DNA from: JBAXTE01 sp963556065
Lineage (GTDB): Bacteria; Bacteroidota; Bacteroidia; Bacteroidales; WCHB1-69
Assembly (NCBI GenBank): GCA_963556065.3
Contig: CAUVYH020000009.1
Coordinates: forward strand, 1-64,000
Length of the DNA stretch: 64,000 nucleotides
Direction of reading: 5' to 3'
The notes under the pieces were generated by a model. It ran no database searches. It was given only the letters and a program-made list of their open reading frames with translations, and had not been told where the DNA came from. The translations under genes and the position numbers were made by a program. Positions within the stretch are counted from its first letter, which is position 1; every line of letters begins with the position of its first letter. Of the stretch, positions 53,601 to 58,205 are shown piece after piece.

Positions 53601-55922
53601 ACACATACCTATACGGTGAGTGACAACATTGCCCCCACAATCACGATATGTCCTGCAAATCAGACATTCTGTAGTATTCCGTCCGGGAACTATACAATAC
53701 CTCAAATTGCTGCAACAGATAACTGTATTGGAGCTTTAACGTATTCTTATACAATCACAGGTGCAACCAACAGGACAGGAATTGGTGTTGATGCCAGCGG
53801 TTCATTTGGTATAGGATTATCAACAATTACATGGACTGTTACTGATATTTGTGGAAATGATTCTGCCAATTGCATTACAACAGTAACTATAAATGAAACA
53901 CCGACGATAACACTTGTTTCTACCACATGTGCTCCGAGTTTGCTCACTTATGATGTTTCCTTTACTTCAACAGCAGGTTCTATCATCATAACAGCAGGTA
54001 TGCTTTCGGGAAATATAATTACAGGAATTCCTACAGGAACAAATGTTACCATAGAAGCAGACAATTATGGATGTACATCTACACTAAATGTGACATCTCC
54101 TGTTTGTTCATGCCCGACAATTGCAGTTGCAACCAATCCGAATAATCCAACAATCTGTTTTGGAAACCCAACACCAGCATTAACCGTAAATAATCCGGGC
54201 ATTGGATTACAAGCGAATTGGTTTAGTTCTGCAACTGGGGGAACAGCTCTTGCAACCAATACAACCAGCTTTACTCCAACGAATACAGCCGTTGGGACAT
54301 ATACCTATTATGTAGAAATTATGCAAACAGCATCCGGATGTTTAAGTAGTAGAATTCCTGTTGTTTTAAAGATAAATCCGACAAGTACAAGTTCAACAAA
54401 TGCAACTGTTTGTGCTTTAGATTTACCATATAGCTGGAATAATATATCGTGCTCTGCAGCAGGAAATTATACATTCCATACTACAAACTATTTAGGGTGC
54501 GATTCTGCTGCTACTTTACATTTGACGGTAACTCCTGCAATTGATCCGGTATTTACCATTGTAAATTCAATCTGTAGTGGAGCCACAACTCCATCATTAC
54601 CGTTGGTTTCCAACAATGGCATAGCCGGAACATGGTCTCCATCTGTGGTTAGTAATACAGCAACAGGAACTTACGTCTTTTCTCCTTCCCAATGTGCCAA
54701 TACTGTTCAAATTACAGTTACGGTACACAATAATCCTGTGCCGAGTATTAGTGGGGACACTCTAATCTGTTTAGGGCAGAGTACAACATTAACGGCAAAT
54801 GGTGGAACAACTTATGTATGGGGATCTAATTCAGGTCCTTCTATTACGGTGTCTCCAAATACTGCAACCATTTATCAAGTTGTGGCTACAACTGCTCAAG
54901 GATGTACAGGAACAGCATCGGTAATGGTTGATGTGAGTAATCTTATTATGAATTCCATTAATTCAATAAGTGATACATGTTCCGAAAGCAATGGCAGTAT
55001 AACCATAAACGTAGGCAACGGCATTGGCGCATATACTTACCAATGGAGTAATTCAGGATCAACCGACAATACAATCAGTGGCCTTTCCACGGGAGATTAT
55101 ATTGTAACGGTTACCGACGAAGCTCATTGTCAGTTAATTGATACCATAAATGTGGGAAACTTTCCGTTGCCGATATTGTCGATTGCCAATTCAATGGACG
55201 ATCATTGTTCACTAGGAATCGGCTCTGCAACTGTTGTTGCTAGCGGAGGAACAGGCAACTATTACTATCAGTGGAACACGAATCCCATGCAAAACAGTGC
55301 ATCTGTAACAAATTTAACAACAGGGAGTTATGTTGTTCAGGTAAACGACGAACATTGTTCCAATTCCATAGTTGTTAACGTAGGGAATATTCCTGGACCA
55401 ACAGCAGCTGCAGGCTATCATTTAAATCAAAATGGAACGGCAAACTTTATCGATTTGTCTTCAGGAGCTACTGATTGGTTATGGAGTTTTGGTGGAAACA
55501 ATAGTTCAACAGACCAGAATCCGACTTATCACTATAGCGAAAAGGGAGACTATACGGTAGTGCTGTTGGTTACAGATAGCTTTGGTTGTGTTGACAGCAC
55601 TAGTATTTTATTTACTATAAATGGAGATATGGATATTTGGATTCCGAATACATTTACACCAAATGGTGATGGCGTTAATGATGTGTTTAAACCTTCAGGA
55701 ACCGGTTATAGCACAGAGGGATACAAAATGGCGATTTATAATCGTTGGGGACAACAAATATTTTTCTCTAACCGATTTGATTTTGGTTGGAATGGTCGTA
55801 TAAAAGGTGAAGAACCAGAAGTTAATGCAGTATATACGTATCGGATATTAATTCGAGATATTAATGGGAAAGATCATATATATGTTGGACGAATTACCAC
55901 TTTAGGTTCAAAAACGTTTTAA
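35691..55922 (+). CDS. Giant SprB/HYR-like surface adhesin with 50 tandem repeats and type B sorting domain
   Basis: A single open frame of 6743 codons. Order: signal peptide (about 1-29); N-terminal beta domain; Ig-like and two GEVED domains (about 333-473 and 580-733, with DWNNDGDF and DFNHDGDF calcium-type loops); PPC-like domains (about 840-970 and 1100-1240); a CUB-like domain (about 1249-1358); Ig/HYR-like modules; then 50 repeats of 81 residues (1930-5979). The tail has an HYR domain (DNIAPTITICPANQ), Ig-like modules, SprB-type repeats, a PKD domain (TDWLWSFGGNNSS) and the gliding-associated type B sorting domain (PNTFTPNGDGVNDVF ... YNRWGQQIFF). Export would be by Sec and type IX secretion, with display on the surface for adhesion or gliding as for SprB. 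No PorP/SprF partner gene follows. The repeats are much richer in GC than the flanking parts of the same gene. Confidence 0.93.
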   Translation: MKLIGNFKAYPLLLALAAIILFQVKIQGQNVSSYTFAAVSGTYTNITGTTIHAAAVDEACTSAIPIGFTFNYCCNNFTTVSVSSNGWLSFNSTTSSTLTNNLTSNTIGNVVAPLWDDEQVYTGGTVSYTTTGTSPNRIFTVQWSTMEWDYSASGDVISFQAKLYETSNKIEFIYNRGATAVSSGSASIGLSGPNSGDFLSLNGVGASPTASSSTETTTLSAKPANGQVYRWTPPTVCSGTPVPGNTVASANPACSGVAFTLSMSGTLSGCGITYQWQSSPNNATWTNISGATSATYLATQTVSTYYRCLVTCTNSGLSASSTSLQVTMNTPLNCYCTNTNTTNTTYYISSFSTTGGTTNITNNSSGFSANGYGNFTAMTVTQLQNGVINFSITETGGTMYFGIWVDWNNDGDFTDTGENVYINNSSYSSSVTGSFTVPLTATPGSHRMRVVGSESGTVAVCTGTAYTECEDYTLIVTALPACSGTPVGGTPSATATSGCSGYTSVVSVTGASVASGLTYQWESSPTGSAPWTAIAGATGETYTATVTTGLYYRRVTTCTSSSLSGTSSSISLTVNPYLSCYCASAATSTSDMDITNITFGTINNTSATVSLTGSQGTATGTAGMNSIWTASTVPVPSVQQGATVSFSVTIGGTAYSHRVDVYFDFNHDGDFTDAGESFAVFAYANPTLPNTTTYSITIPISATIGNTVMRVVCVESSSSSPCGTYTWGETEDYMVNITAAPACSGTPTGGTATATVTSGCINYTSVLTVTGGTVASGLTYQWESSPTGSAPWTPIAGATGPTYTATATGNLYYRRVVTCTSSAGTANSSSILLSVTAPSNDECVNAILINPDATCTGAAIVNGTIACASNSGVTAPTGTADDDVWFKFVAEATTQYITIGNTGGSDLVTQLFTGSCGALVSAAYYDADPSNQIWTGLTVGQTYYIRVYSYGSTAIAGTSAAFTLCVTNPPTCPAGLGTGVINIGSLPYSVTGQTTCGMVDDITSSNVPVIGNSSYYTGEDKVYIFTPATSGSITITLTSTGTYTGLMLYDGCPFSGTAVSYMQSSTGNKSYCTSVIAGHTYYLVIDSYDSPDCNPFDLSISSVSAGLVNDDPCGAISLTVGTTCSYTTYNNNCATASAGVPAPGCGSYNGGDVWFQVTVPASGHLVFDTQAGTITDADIAIYSGTCSALTLLQCDATHSSNANMGRIDRNGLTPGSTIWIRVWENGGDVNGTFGLCVYEVLPPPDIPITTSTISTCSGTFVDDGGSAGNYTNNQHRVMTICSGVAGQQIRFNFTQFMLENNMDILAVYDGNSTASFLMGQYTGAVGPQIITSSSGCLTFEFSSNSSVTNTGWSAVISCVDSATTNCISSAPFCTDMPAYSFPAGVGSGVASDITTGGTNIGCLSTTPNPAWYYMQVSTPGDINIYISSADAGGSSHDVDFALWGPFSTIAETCGSLLADCGGCSSHHPETATPADLGGYPVGNMYDCSYNAAATEWAHIRNAVAGQWYLLLITNYANIASNITFQSQSSTGATNCNVVNPVVNNNGPICYGDTLKLYCNTVAGATYAWTGPNGFTSSLQNPVIPNATTANAGDYTCIITVGGVAQTPATTTVVVNAQPTITVNSPTICSGQSTNLTASGGSTYLWSTGSTSNPITISPTANSSYTVTGTDANGCTNTAVSVVTVNSGVTATASNNSPICEGTVLNLTSTPDGGTNYSWSGPNSFSSAVQNPTITNVTAAASGTYTVTVTLTGGCTGTAQTTVTVNSLPTISCPGTYNVVACNGSIPAGANTTANFITLGGSTTGTTISYSDGTPSLVGCTETTTRTYTATLNSCTNSCTQNLTRTLDNIPPTANALPALGPYNCYTDIPAANINDVTGETDNCGGAVTVTFVSDGANPGCSGTVIRSYRLTDACGNTALINQNIIINYAGGLTPPASTTATVACPANATDPGAPASITDACGRTLTPVLVGSVSTPSPITCNGTVVWTYRYTACDGTTADWTHTYTVTMAGGLTPPANTTATVACPANATDPGAPASITDACGRSLTPVLVGSTATPDPITCNGTVVWTYRYTACDGTTADWTHTYTVTMAGGLTPPANTTATVNCPANATDPGAPATITDACGRTLTPVLVGSVSTPSPITCNGTVVWTYRYTACDGTTADWTHTYTVTMAGGLTPPANTTATVNCPANATDPGAPATITDACGRTLTPVLVGSVSTPSPITCNGTVVWTYRYTACDGITADWTHTYTVTMSGGLTPPANTTATVNCPANATDPGVPATITDACGRTLTPVLVGSVSTPSPITCNGTVVWTYRYTACDGTTADWTHTYTVTMAGGLTPPANTTATVACPANATDPGAPATITDACGRTLTPVLIGSVSTPSPITCNGTVVWTYRYTACDGTTADWTHTYTVTMAGGLTPPANTTATVNCPANATDPGAPASITDACGRSLTPVLVGSTATPDPITCNGTVVWTYRYTACDGTTADWTHTYTVTMAGGLTPPANTTATVACPANATDPGAPATITDACGRTLTPVLIGSVSTPSPITCNGTVVWTYRYTACDGTTADWTHTYTVTMAGGLTPPANTTATVNCPANATDPGAPASITDACGRSLTPVLVGSTATPDPITCNGTVVWTYRYTACDGTTADWTHTYTVTMAGGLTPPANTTATVACPANATDPGAPATITDACGRTLTPVLIGSVSTPSPITCNGTVVWTYRYTACDGTTADWTHTYTVTMAGGLTPPANTTATVACPANATDPGAPATITDACGRTLTPVLIGSVSTPSPITCNGTVVWTYRYTACDGTTADWTHTYTVTMAGGLTPPANTTATVSCPANATDPGAPASITDACGRSLTPVLVGSTATPDPITCNGTVVWTYRYTACDGTTADWTHTYTVTMAGGLTPPANTTATVACPANATDPGAPATITDACGRTLTPVLIGSVSTPSPITCNGTVVWTYRYTACDGTTADWTHTYTVTMAGGLTPPANTTATVNCPANATDPGAPASITDACGRSLTPVLVGSTATPDPITCNGTVVWTYRYTACDGTTADWTHTYTVTMAGGLTPPANTTATVNCPANATDPGVPATITDACGRTLTPVLVGSVSTPSPITCNGTVVWTYRYTACDGTTADWTHTYTVTMAGGLTPPANTTATVNCPANATDPGVPATITDACGRTLTPILVGSVSTPSPITCNGTVVWTYRYTACDGTTADWTHTYTVTMAGGLTPPANTTATVNCPANATDPGAPASITDACGRSLTPVLVGSTATPDPITCNGTVVWTYRYTACDGTTADWTHTYTVTMAGGLTPPANTTATVACPANATDPGAPATITDACGRTLTPVLIGSVSTPSPITCNGTVVWTYRYTACDGTTADWTHTYTVTMAGGLTPPANTTATVNCPANATDPGAPASITDACGRSLTPVLVGSTATPDPITCNGTVVWTYRYTACDGTTADWTHTYTVTMAGGLTPPANTTATVACPANATDPGAPATITDACGRTLTPVLIGSVSTPSPITCNGTVVWTYRYTACDGTTADWTHTYTVTMAGGLTPPANTTATVSCPANATDPGAPASITDACGRTLIPVLVGSTATPDPITCNGTVVWTYRYTACDGTTADWTHTYTVTMAGGLTPPANTTATVACPANATDPGVPATITDACGRTLTPILVGSVSTPSPITCNGTVVWTYRYTACDGTTADWTHTYTVTMSGGLTPPANTTATVDCPANATDPGAPATITDACGRTLTPVLVGSVSTPSPITCNGTVVWTYRYTACDGTTADWTHTYTVTMAGGLTPPANTTATVACPANATDPGAPATITDACGRTLTPVLVGSVSTPSPITCNGTVVWTYRYTACDGTTADWTHTYTVTMSGGLTPPANMTATVNCPANATDPGAPATITDACGRTLTPVLVGSVSTPSPITCNGTVVWTYRYTACDGTTADWTHTYTVTMAGGLTPPANTTATVSCPANATDPGAPASITDACGRTLIPVLVGSTATPDPITCNGTVVWTYRYTACDGTTADWTHTYTVTMAGGLTPPANTTATVACPANATDPGAPATITDACGRTLTPVLVGSVSTPSPITCNGTVVWTYRYTACDGTTADWTHTYTVTMAGGLTPPANTTATVSCPANATDPGAPASITDACGRSLTPVLVGSTATPDPITCNGTVVWTYRYTACDGTTADWTHTYTVTMAGGLTPPANTTATVSCPANATDPGAPASITDACGRSLTPVLVGSTATPDPITCNGTVVWTYRYTACDGTTADWTHTYTVTMAGGLTPPANTTATVACPANATDPGAPATITDACGRTLTPVLIGSVSTPSPITCNGTVVWTYRYTACDGTTADWTHTYTVTMAGGLTPPANTTATVNCPANATDPGAPASITDACGRSLTPVLVGSTATPDPITCNGTVVWTYRYTACDGTTADWTHTYTVTMAGGLTPPANTTATVNCPANATDPGVPATITDACGRTLTPVLVGSVSTPSPITCNGTVVWTYRYTACDGTTADWTHTYTVTMAGGLTPPANTTATVNCPANATDPGVPATITDACGRTLTPILVGSVSTPSPITCNGTVVWTYRYTACDGTTADWTHTYTVTMSGGLTPPANMTATVNCPANATDPGAPASITDACGRSLTPVLVGSTATPDPITCNGTVVWTYRYTACDGTTADWTHTYTVTMAGGLTPPANTTATVNCPANATDPGAPATITDACGRTLTPVLVGSVSTPSPITCNGTVVWTYRYTACDGTTADWTHTYTVTMAGGLTPPANTTATVNCPANATDPGAPATITDACGRTLTPVLVGSVSTPSPITCNGTVVWTYRYTACDGITADWTHTYTVTMSGGLTPPANTTATVNCPANATDPGVPATITDACGRTLTPVLVGSVSTPSPITCNGTVVWTYRYTACDGTTADWTHTYTVTMAGGLTPPANTTATVACPANATDPGAPATITDACGRTLTPVLIGSVSTPSPITCNGTVVWTYRYTACDGTTADWTHTYTVTMAGGLTPPANTTATVNCPANATDPGAPASITDACGRSLTPVLVGSTATPDPITCNGTVVWTYRYTACDGTTADWTHTYTVTMAGGLTPPANTTATVACPANATDPGAPATITDACGRTLTPVLVGSVSTPSPITCNGTVVWTYRYTACDGTTADWTHTYTVTMAGGLTPPANTTATVNCPANATDPGAPASITDACGRSLTPVLVGSTATPDPITCNGTVVWTYRYTACDGTTADWTHTYTVTMAGGLTPPANTTATVACPANATDPGAPATITDACGRTLTPVLIGSVSTPSPITCNGTVVWTYRYTACDGTTADWTHTYTVTMAGGLTPPANTTATVSCPANATDPGAPASITDACGRTLIPVLVGSTATPDPITCNGTVVWTYRYTACDGTTADWTHTYTVTMAGGLTPPANTTATVACPANATDPGVPATITDACGRTLTPILVGSVSTPSPITCNGTVVWTYRYTACDGTTADWTHTYTVTMSGGLTPPANTTATVDCPANATDPGAPATITDACGRTLTPVLVGSVSTPSPITCNGTVVWTYRYTACDGTTADWTHTYTVTMSGGLTPPANTTATVDCPANATDPGAPATITDACGRTLTPVLVGSVSTPSPITCNGTVVWTYRYTACDGTTADWTHTYTVTMSGGLTPPANTTATVDCPANATDPGAPATITDACGRTLTPVLVGSVSTPSPITCNGTVVWTYRYTACDGTTADWTHTYTVTMAGGLTPPANTTATVNCPSNATDPGAPATITDACGRTLTPVLVGSVSTPSPITCNGTVVWTYRYTACDGTTADWTHTYTVTMAGGLTPPANTTATVACPANATDPGAPATITDACGRTLTPVLVGSVSTPGSITCNGTVVWTYRYTACDGTTADWTHTYTVTMSGGLTPPANMTATVDCPANATDPGAPATITDACGRTLTPVLVGSVSTPSPITCNGTVVWTYRYTACDGTTADWTHTYTVSDNIAPTITICPANQTFCSIPSGNYTIPQIAATDNCIGALTYSYTITGATNRTGIGVDASGSFGIGLSTITWTVTDICGNDSANCITTVTINETPTITLVSTTCAPSLLTYDVSFTSTAGSIIITAGMLSGNIITGIPTGTNVTIEADNYGCTSTLNVTSPVCSCPTIAVATNPNNPTICFGNPTPALTVNNPGIGLQANWFSSATGGTALATNTTSFTPTNTAVGTYTYYVEIMQTASGCLSSRIPVVLKINPTSTSSTNATVCALDLPYSWNNISCSAAGNYTFHTTNYLGCDSAATLHLTVTPAIDPVFTIVNSICSGATTPSLPLVSNNGIAGTWSPSVVSNTATGTYVFSPSQCANTVQITVTVHNNPVPSISGDTLICLGQSTTLTANGGTTYVWGSNSGPSITVSPNTATIYQVVATTAQGCTGTASVMVDVSNLIMNSINSISDTCSESNGSITINVGNGIGAYTYQWSNSGSTDNTISGLSTGDYIVTVTDEAHCQLIDTINVGNFPLPILSIANSMDDHCSLGIGSATVVASGGTGNYYYQWNTNPMQNSASVTNLTTGSYVVQVNDEHCSNSIVVNVGNIPGPTAAAGYHLNQNGTANFIDLSSGATDWLWSFGGNNSSTDQNPTYHYSEKGDYTVVLLVTDSFGCVDSTSILFTINGDMDIWIPNTFTPNGDGVNDVFKPSGTGYSTEGYKMAIYNRWGQQIFFSNRFDFGWNGRIKGEEPEVNAVYTYRILIRDINGKDHIYVGRITTLGSKTF
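41478..53627 (+). repeat. Array of 50 tandem 243-bp coding repeats
   Basis: 12,150 bp = exactly 50 x 243 bp, in frame. Each unit codes for an 81-residue HYR-like domain beginning GGLTPPANTTATV and ending THTYTVTM plus A or S. Each has four Cys, at unit positions 15, 32, 52 and 65. About 34 units are of type A (VGSVSTPSPITC) and 16 of type B (VGSTATPDPITC), partly alternating. The first unit is a hybrid and the last lacks the final TMA. Identity between units is very high. The flanking modules of the protein are only distantly related. Confidence 0.97.
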
Positions 55923-55948
55923 TACCGATAATAATTCTATAAACTATA

Positions 55949-55980
55949 AAAATAGGTTGTTTTCTAAACAACCTATTTTT
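55949..55980 (+). terminator. Rho-independent terminator after the giant gene
   Basis: AAAATAGGTTGTT pairs with AACAACCTATTTT around a short TTCTA-type loop, followed by T. Confidence 0.85.
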
Positions 55981-55982
55981 AT

Positions 55983-56174
55983 GATACGGTATAAAACGAT
56001 ACTGGATACGGTACAAAAAGATAGATACTGTACAAAAAAGTGTGTAAAGCTCAAAAAAATCGATTTTTGTAGTGGAAACAAAAAAAATTGAAAAATATGA
56101 ACTTTACACAAACACAAATTACGGAAATTCTAGATGAAATTGCAAATAATAGCCTAAGTGCAAAATGGGTTTGA
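55983..56174 (+). mobile_element. Possible insertion-sequence remnant
   Basis: Three direct copies of GATAC(G/T)GTA(T/C)AAAA start at 55983, 56005 and 56024. They are followed by GTGTGTAAAGCTC and, at 56097-56174, by a 25-codon frame starting MNFTQTQITEILDEIANN. The start resembles the N-terminus of Bacteroidota transposases of the IS256 type, and the upstream repeats could be part of an IS end. The frame stops after 25 codons. The rest of the spacer up to 56240 shows no gene. Confidence 0.35.
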
Positions 56175-56240
56175 CAGGAGCAAGAGACAGATATAGGAGA
56201 GCAAGCCCTCATTAGATTATGCCCGTTTGCAAGAATAATA

Positions 56241-56723
56241 TTAATCTTCTTTATTTCCGAAAACCTGCACCCAAATCAGTTGTCCATTTTTAGCAAGAAC
56301 AACGGCCGCACCAAACTCAGTGTAGTTCTCGCTCATAATATTCCGACAGTGGCCGGGACTGTTCATCCAAGACTTCATAACTTCTTCCGGTGATTCCTGC
56401 CCTTTCGCGATATTTTCTCCAACATAACTCCAACGATAACCATGTTTTTTTGCTCTTGATGCCGGAGTTGAGCCATGAGCACCCTTGTGGGAGATAGACC
56501 GTTTTTTAATTAAATATTCCGCTTGTTCCTGAGCAGCGGCAGCCAAATTGTTATTCCAAGTAAGGAATCCTACCGTTTTTTGCTTTTTTCCGGCACATTT
56601 ACAATCTTTTGCCCGTTGAATATTCGTTAGGTCAAGCAAATCTTTGGCATCTATAGTGCCGGTCTGTGAAAAGCACATGTTAAGAGACAGCAAGGCAAAT
56701 GCCAGCAGAAGCAATCTTTTCAT
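56241..56723 (-). CDS. Secreted CAP (SCP/PR-1) domain protein
   Basis: A 160-residue protein with a signal peptide (1-19, ends CFSQ) and one CAP domain: LTNIQRAKDC, LTWNNNLAAAAQEQAEYL, SHKGAHGSTPASRAKKHGY, YVGENIAKGQESPEEVMKSWMNSPGHCRNIM and FGAAVV. The conserved His and Glu of the CAP cavity (SHKG, GENIA, SPGH) are present. Bacterial CAP proteins are extracellular; some bind lipids or metal and most have no proven activity. It lies 30 bp downstream of the AlgX-like gene on the same strand and is probably the last gene of the O-acetylation operon. Confidence 0.9.
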   Translation of the reverse strand: MKRLLLLAFALLSLNMCFSQTGTIDAKDLLDLTNIQRAKDCKCAGKKQKTVGFLTWNNNLAAAAQEQAEYLIKKRSISHKGAHGSTPASRAKKHGYRWSYVGENIAKGQESPEEVMKSWMNSPGHCRNIMSENYTEFGAAVVLAKNGQLIWVQVFGNKED

Positions 56724-56753
56724 AATTAAAAAATAAATTTCATTGCGTTATTT

Positions 56754-58205
56754 TCAACTTTTTTTTTGAAAAAGCCATACAGCATCGTTAAAAACGGATT
56801 TTCGAAGTGAGATATTGTTGTTTTTTGCTTTTTCTTTACACCCGTTAAGTTGCTCTGCATTATTGTATATCTGATTTTCAATCAAAGTAATACAGAAATA
56901 TTTATATACTGTTTTATCAGGATTTTGCTCTACACTTGCAAGAAAATGTGATATCCGGTTAACAACACTACTGAATGGCTTGTGATAATTATTGCAGTAA
57001 AACAGTATCTGTTTATAGATTCCATCGTCGTTTACCAGTTTTTGAGCAATTTCGAACCATCTTGGTGACTTATATTCTGGAATTTCATTTGCAATAATTG
57101 TATCTGTAAATCCCCAAAAACTTTTATATAGGTTCATCTCTGTAATCATAAATAGAATTACTTTGTTGCTTTTGATTTCTTGCATTACATTTAGGTTTTT
57201 CACCCATTTAGCATCATCGCCCCAGATGTGTGGATAAATAGTAGCATTGTAGTACCAAAAATCGCTGTTTGCAAACGCTTGCTGAGGAATTTTGTTATCA
57301 AAAAAGCTCCAGTAATAACTATCTGCAATCGTTAGTACCCTTGGTTTTGATCGAGTTTCGGGGTCAAAAGTGATCTGTGGATATGCAAGTTTCTCATGAG
57401 GCAATTCATAGTATAAATTCATGGTCTTTTCCAAATCAAAATCCACATCTTTTAATTTATCTGTTGTACGAATCCCTTGCCATTGAATTTGTGGAATATT
57501 ACAACCCGTTTTGTCTTTTATAAATTTCAGTAGTGTATCGGCGGCGAGCCACATCCCATAAGTGCTCCAATGCACTCCATACTTTGGATAAAGCGGATAT
57601 TTAGAAGTATCTTTTAGTGCCGTAAAATAAGATTGTAAATCTAAGCAAGGAATAGCCATCTCTTTTGCAAGTCTTTTATATGTTTCATAATTCGATGTAG
57701 TCTTGTGTTCGGGTTGGTATTGCATGGGGATTTTCTCGGGGTAAGTACTTGCTTTTCCCGGCTCAAATACCAATAATAATTGAATATTGTATCGTTTTTC
57801 GAGTACGTTTTGAGCAATTTTAAATCGATTCATGTTTTCCCTAAGGTAATCAATCCCCATGTAATTTTTTCCTAAATAATCGATAATATAACCCTCTTCA
57901 AAAAGATAATTGTCTTTTCCTAAAATGGCTTTATCCGCATGTACATTTTTCAATAATGCAAAATCAAGAGAGTTGGCAATTCTTATAAGTGTATTGCGAA
58001 AGCCTGTTTTTTGAGAAGCTCCTTTTTCCATTCCTTGTTGAAACCGATCATCAAACCAACGACTCCATGTAAAGTATTTTAAGGTATATCTTTTTTCTTT
58101 TACTATCGCACCCTCCAACGGAGTCTCATTAATCAATGAAAACAAGCCCACAACCAAGGGAATGAACAGCAACAGAATTACAAATGTGAATACAACTTTT
58201 TTCAT
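56754..58205 (-). CDS. AlgX/AlgJ-like SGNH sugar O-acetylation protein (second copy)
   Basis: A 483-residue protein with an N-terminal membrane anchor or signal (residues 4-25) and an AlgX/AlgJ-type SGNH hydrolase-like domain. The Ser block is probably IADSYYWSF and the His block is YGVHWSTYG (H212). In AlgX and AlgJ the His is part of an Asp-x-His pair; here the Asp position is Gly, so the triad may be incomplete or formed differently. The family moves acetyl groups, delivered through the membrane by an MBOAT partner, onto extracellular polysaccharides. Its start codon overlaps the stop of the upstream related gene by one base (TAATG), so the two are translationally coupled. The pair probably arose by duplication. 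Confidence 0.78.
   Translation of the reverse strand: MKKVVFTFVILLLFIPLVVGLFSLINETPLEGAIVKEKRYTLKYFTWSRWFDDRFQQGMEKGASQKTGFRNTLIRIANSLDFALLKNVHADKAILGKDNYLFEEGYIIDYLGKNYMGIDYLRENMNRFKIAQNVLEKRYNIQLLLVFEPGKASTYPEKIPMQYQPEHKTTSNYETYKRLAKEMAIPCLDLQSYFTALKDTSKYPLYPKYGVHWSTYGMWLAADTLLKFIKDKTGCNIPQIQWQGIRTTDKLKDVDFDLEKTMNLYYELPHEKLAYPQITFDPETRSKPRVLTIADSYYWSFFDNKIPQQAFANSDFWYYNATIYPHIWGDDAKWVKNLNVMQEIKSNKVILFMITEMNLYKSFWGFTDTIIANEIPEYKSPRWFEIAQKLVNDDGIYKQILFYCNNYHKPFSSVVNRISHFLASVEQNPDKTVYKYFCITLIENQIYNNAEQLNGCKEKAKNNNISLRKSVFNDAVWLFQKKS

Noticed and set aside
41478..53627. CRISPR array
   Set aside because: The repeat is 243 bp, contiguous, translated in frame and without spacers.
51810..53705. 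Long reverse-strand open frame of 631 codons within the repeats, and about 60 others like it on both strands at 41445-53705
   Set aside because: They are shadows of the GC-rich tandem repeat. They have the same 243-bp period, low-complexity Arg-rich or Val-rich products and no signals of their own.
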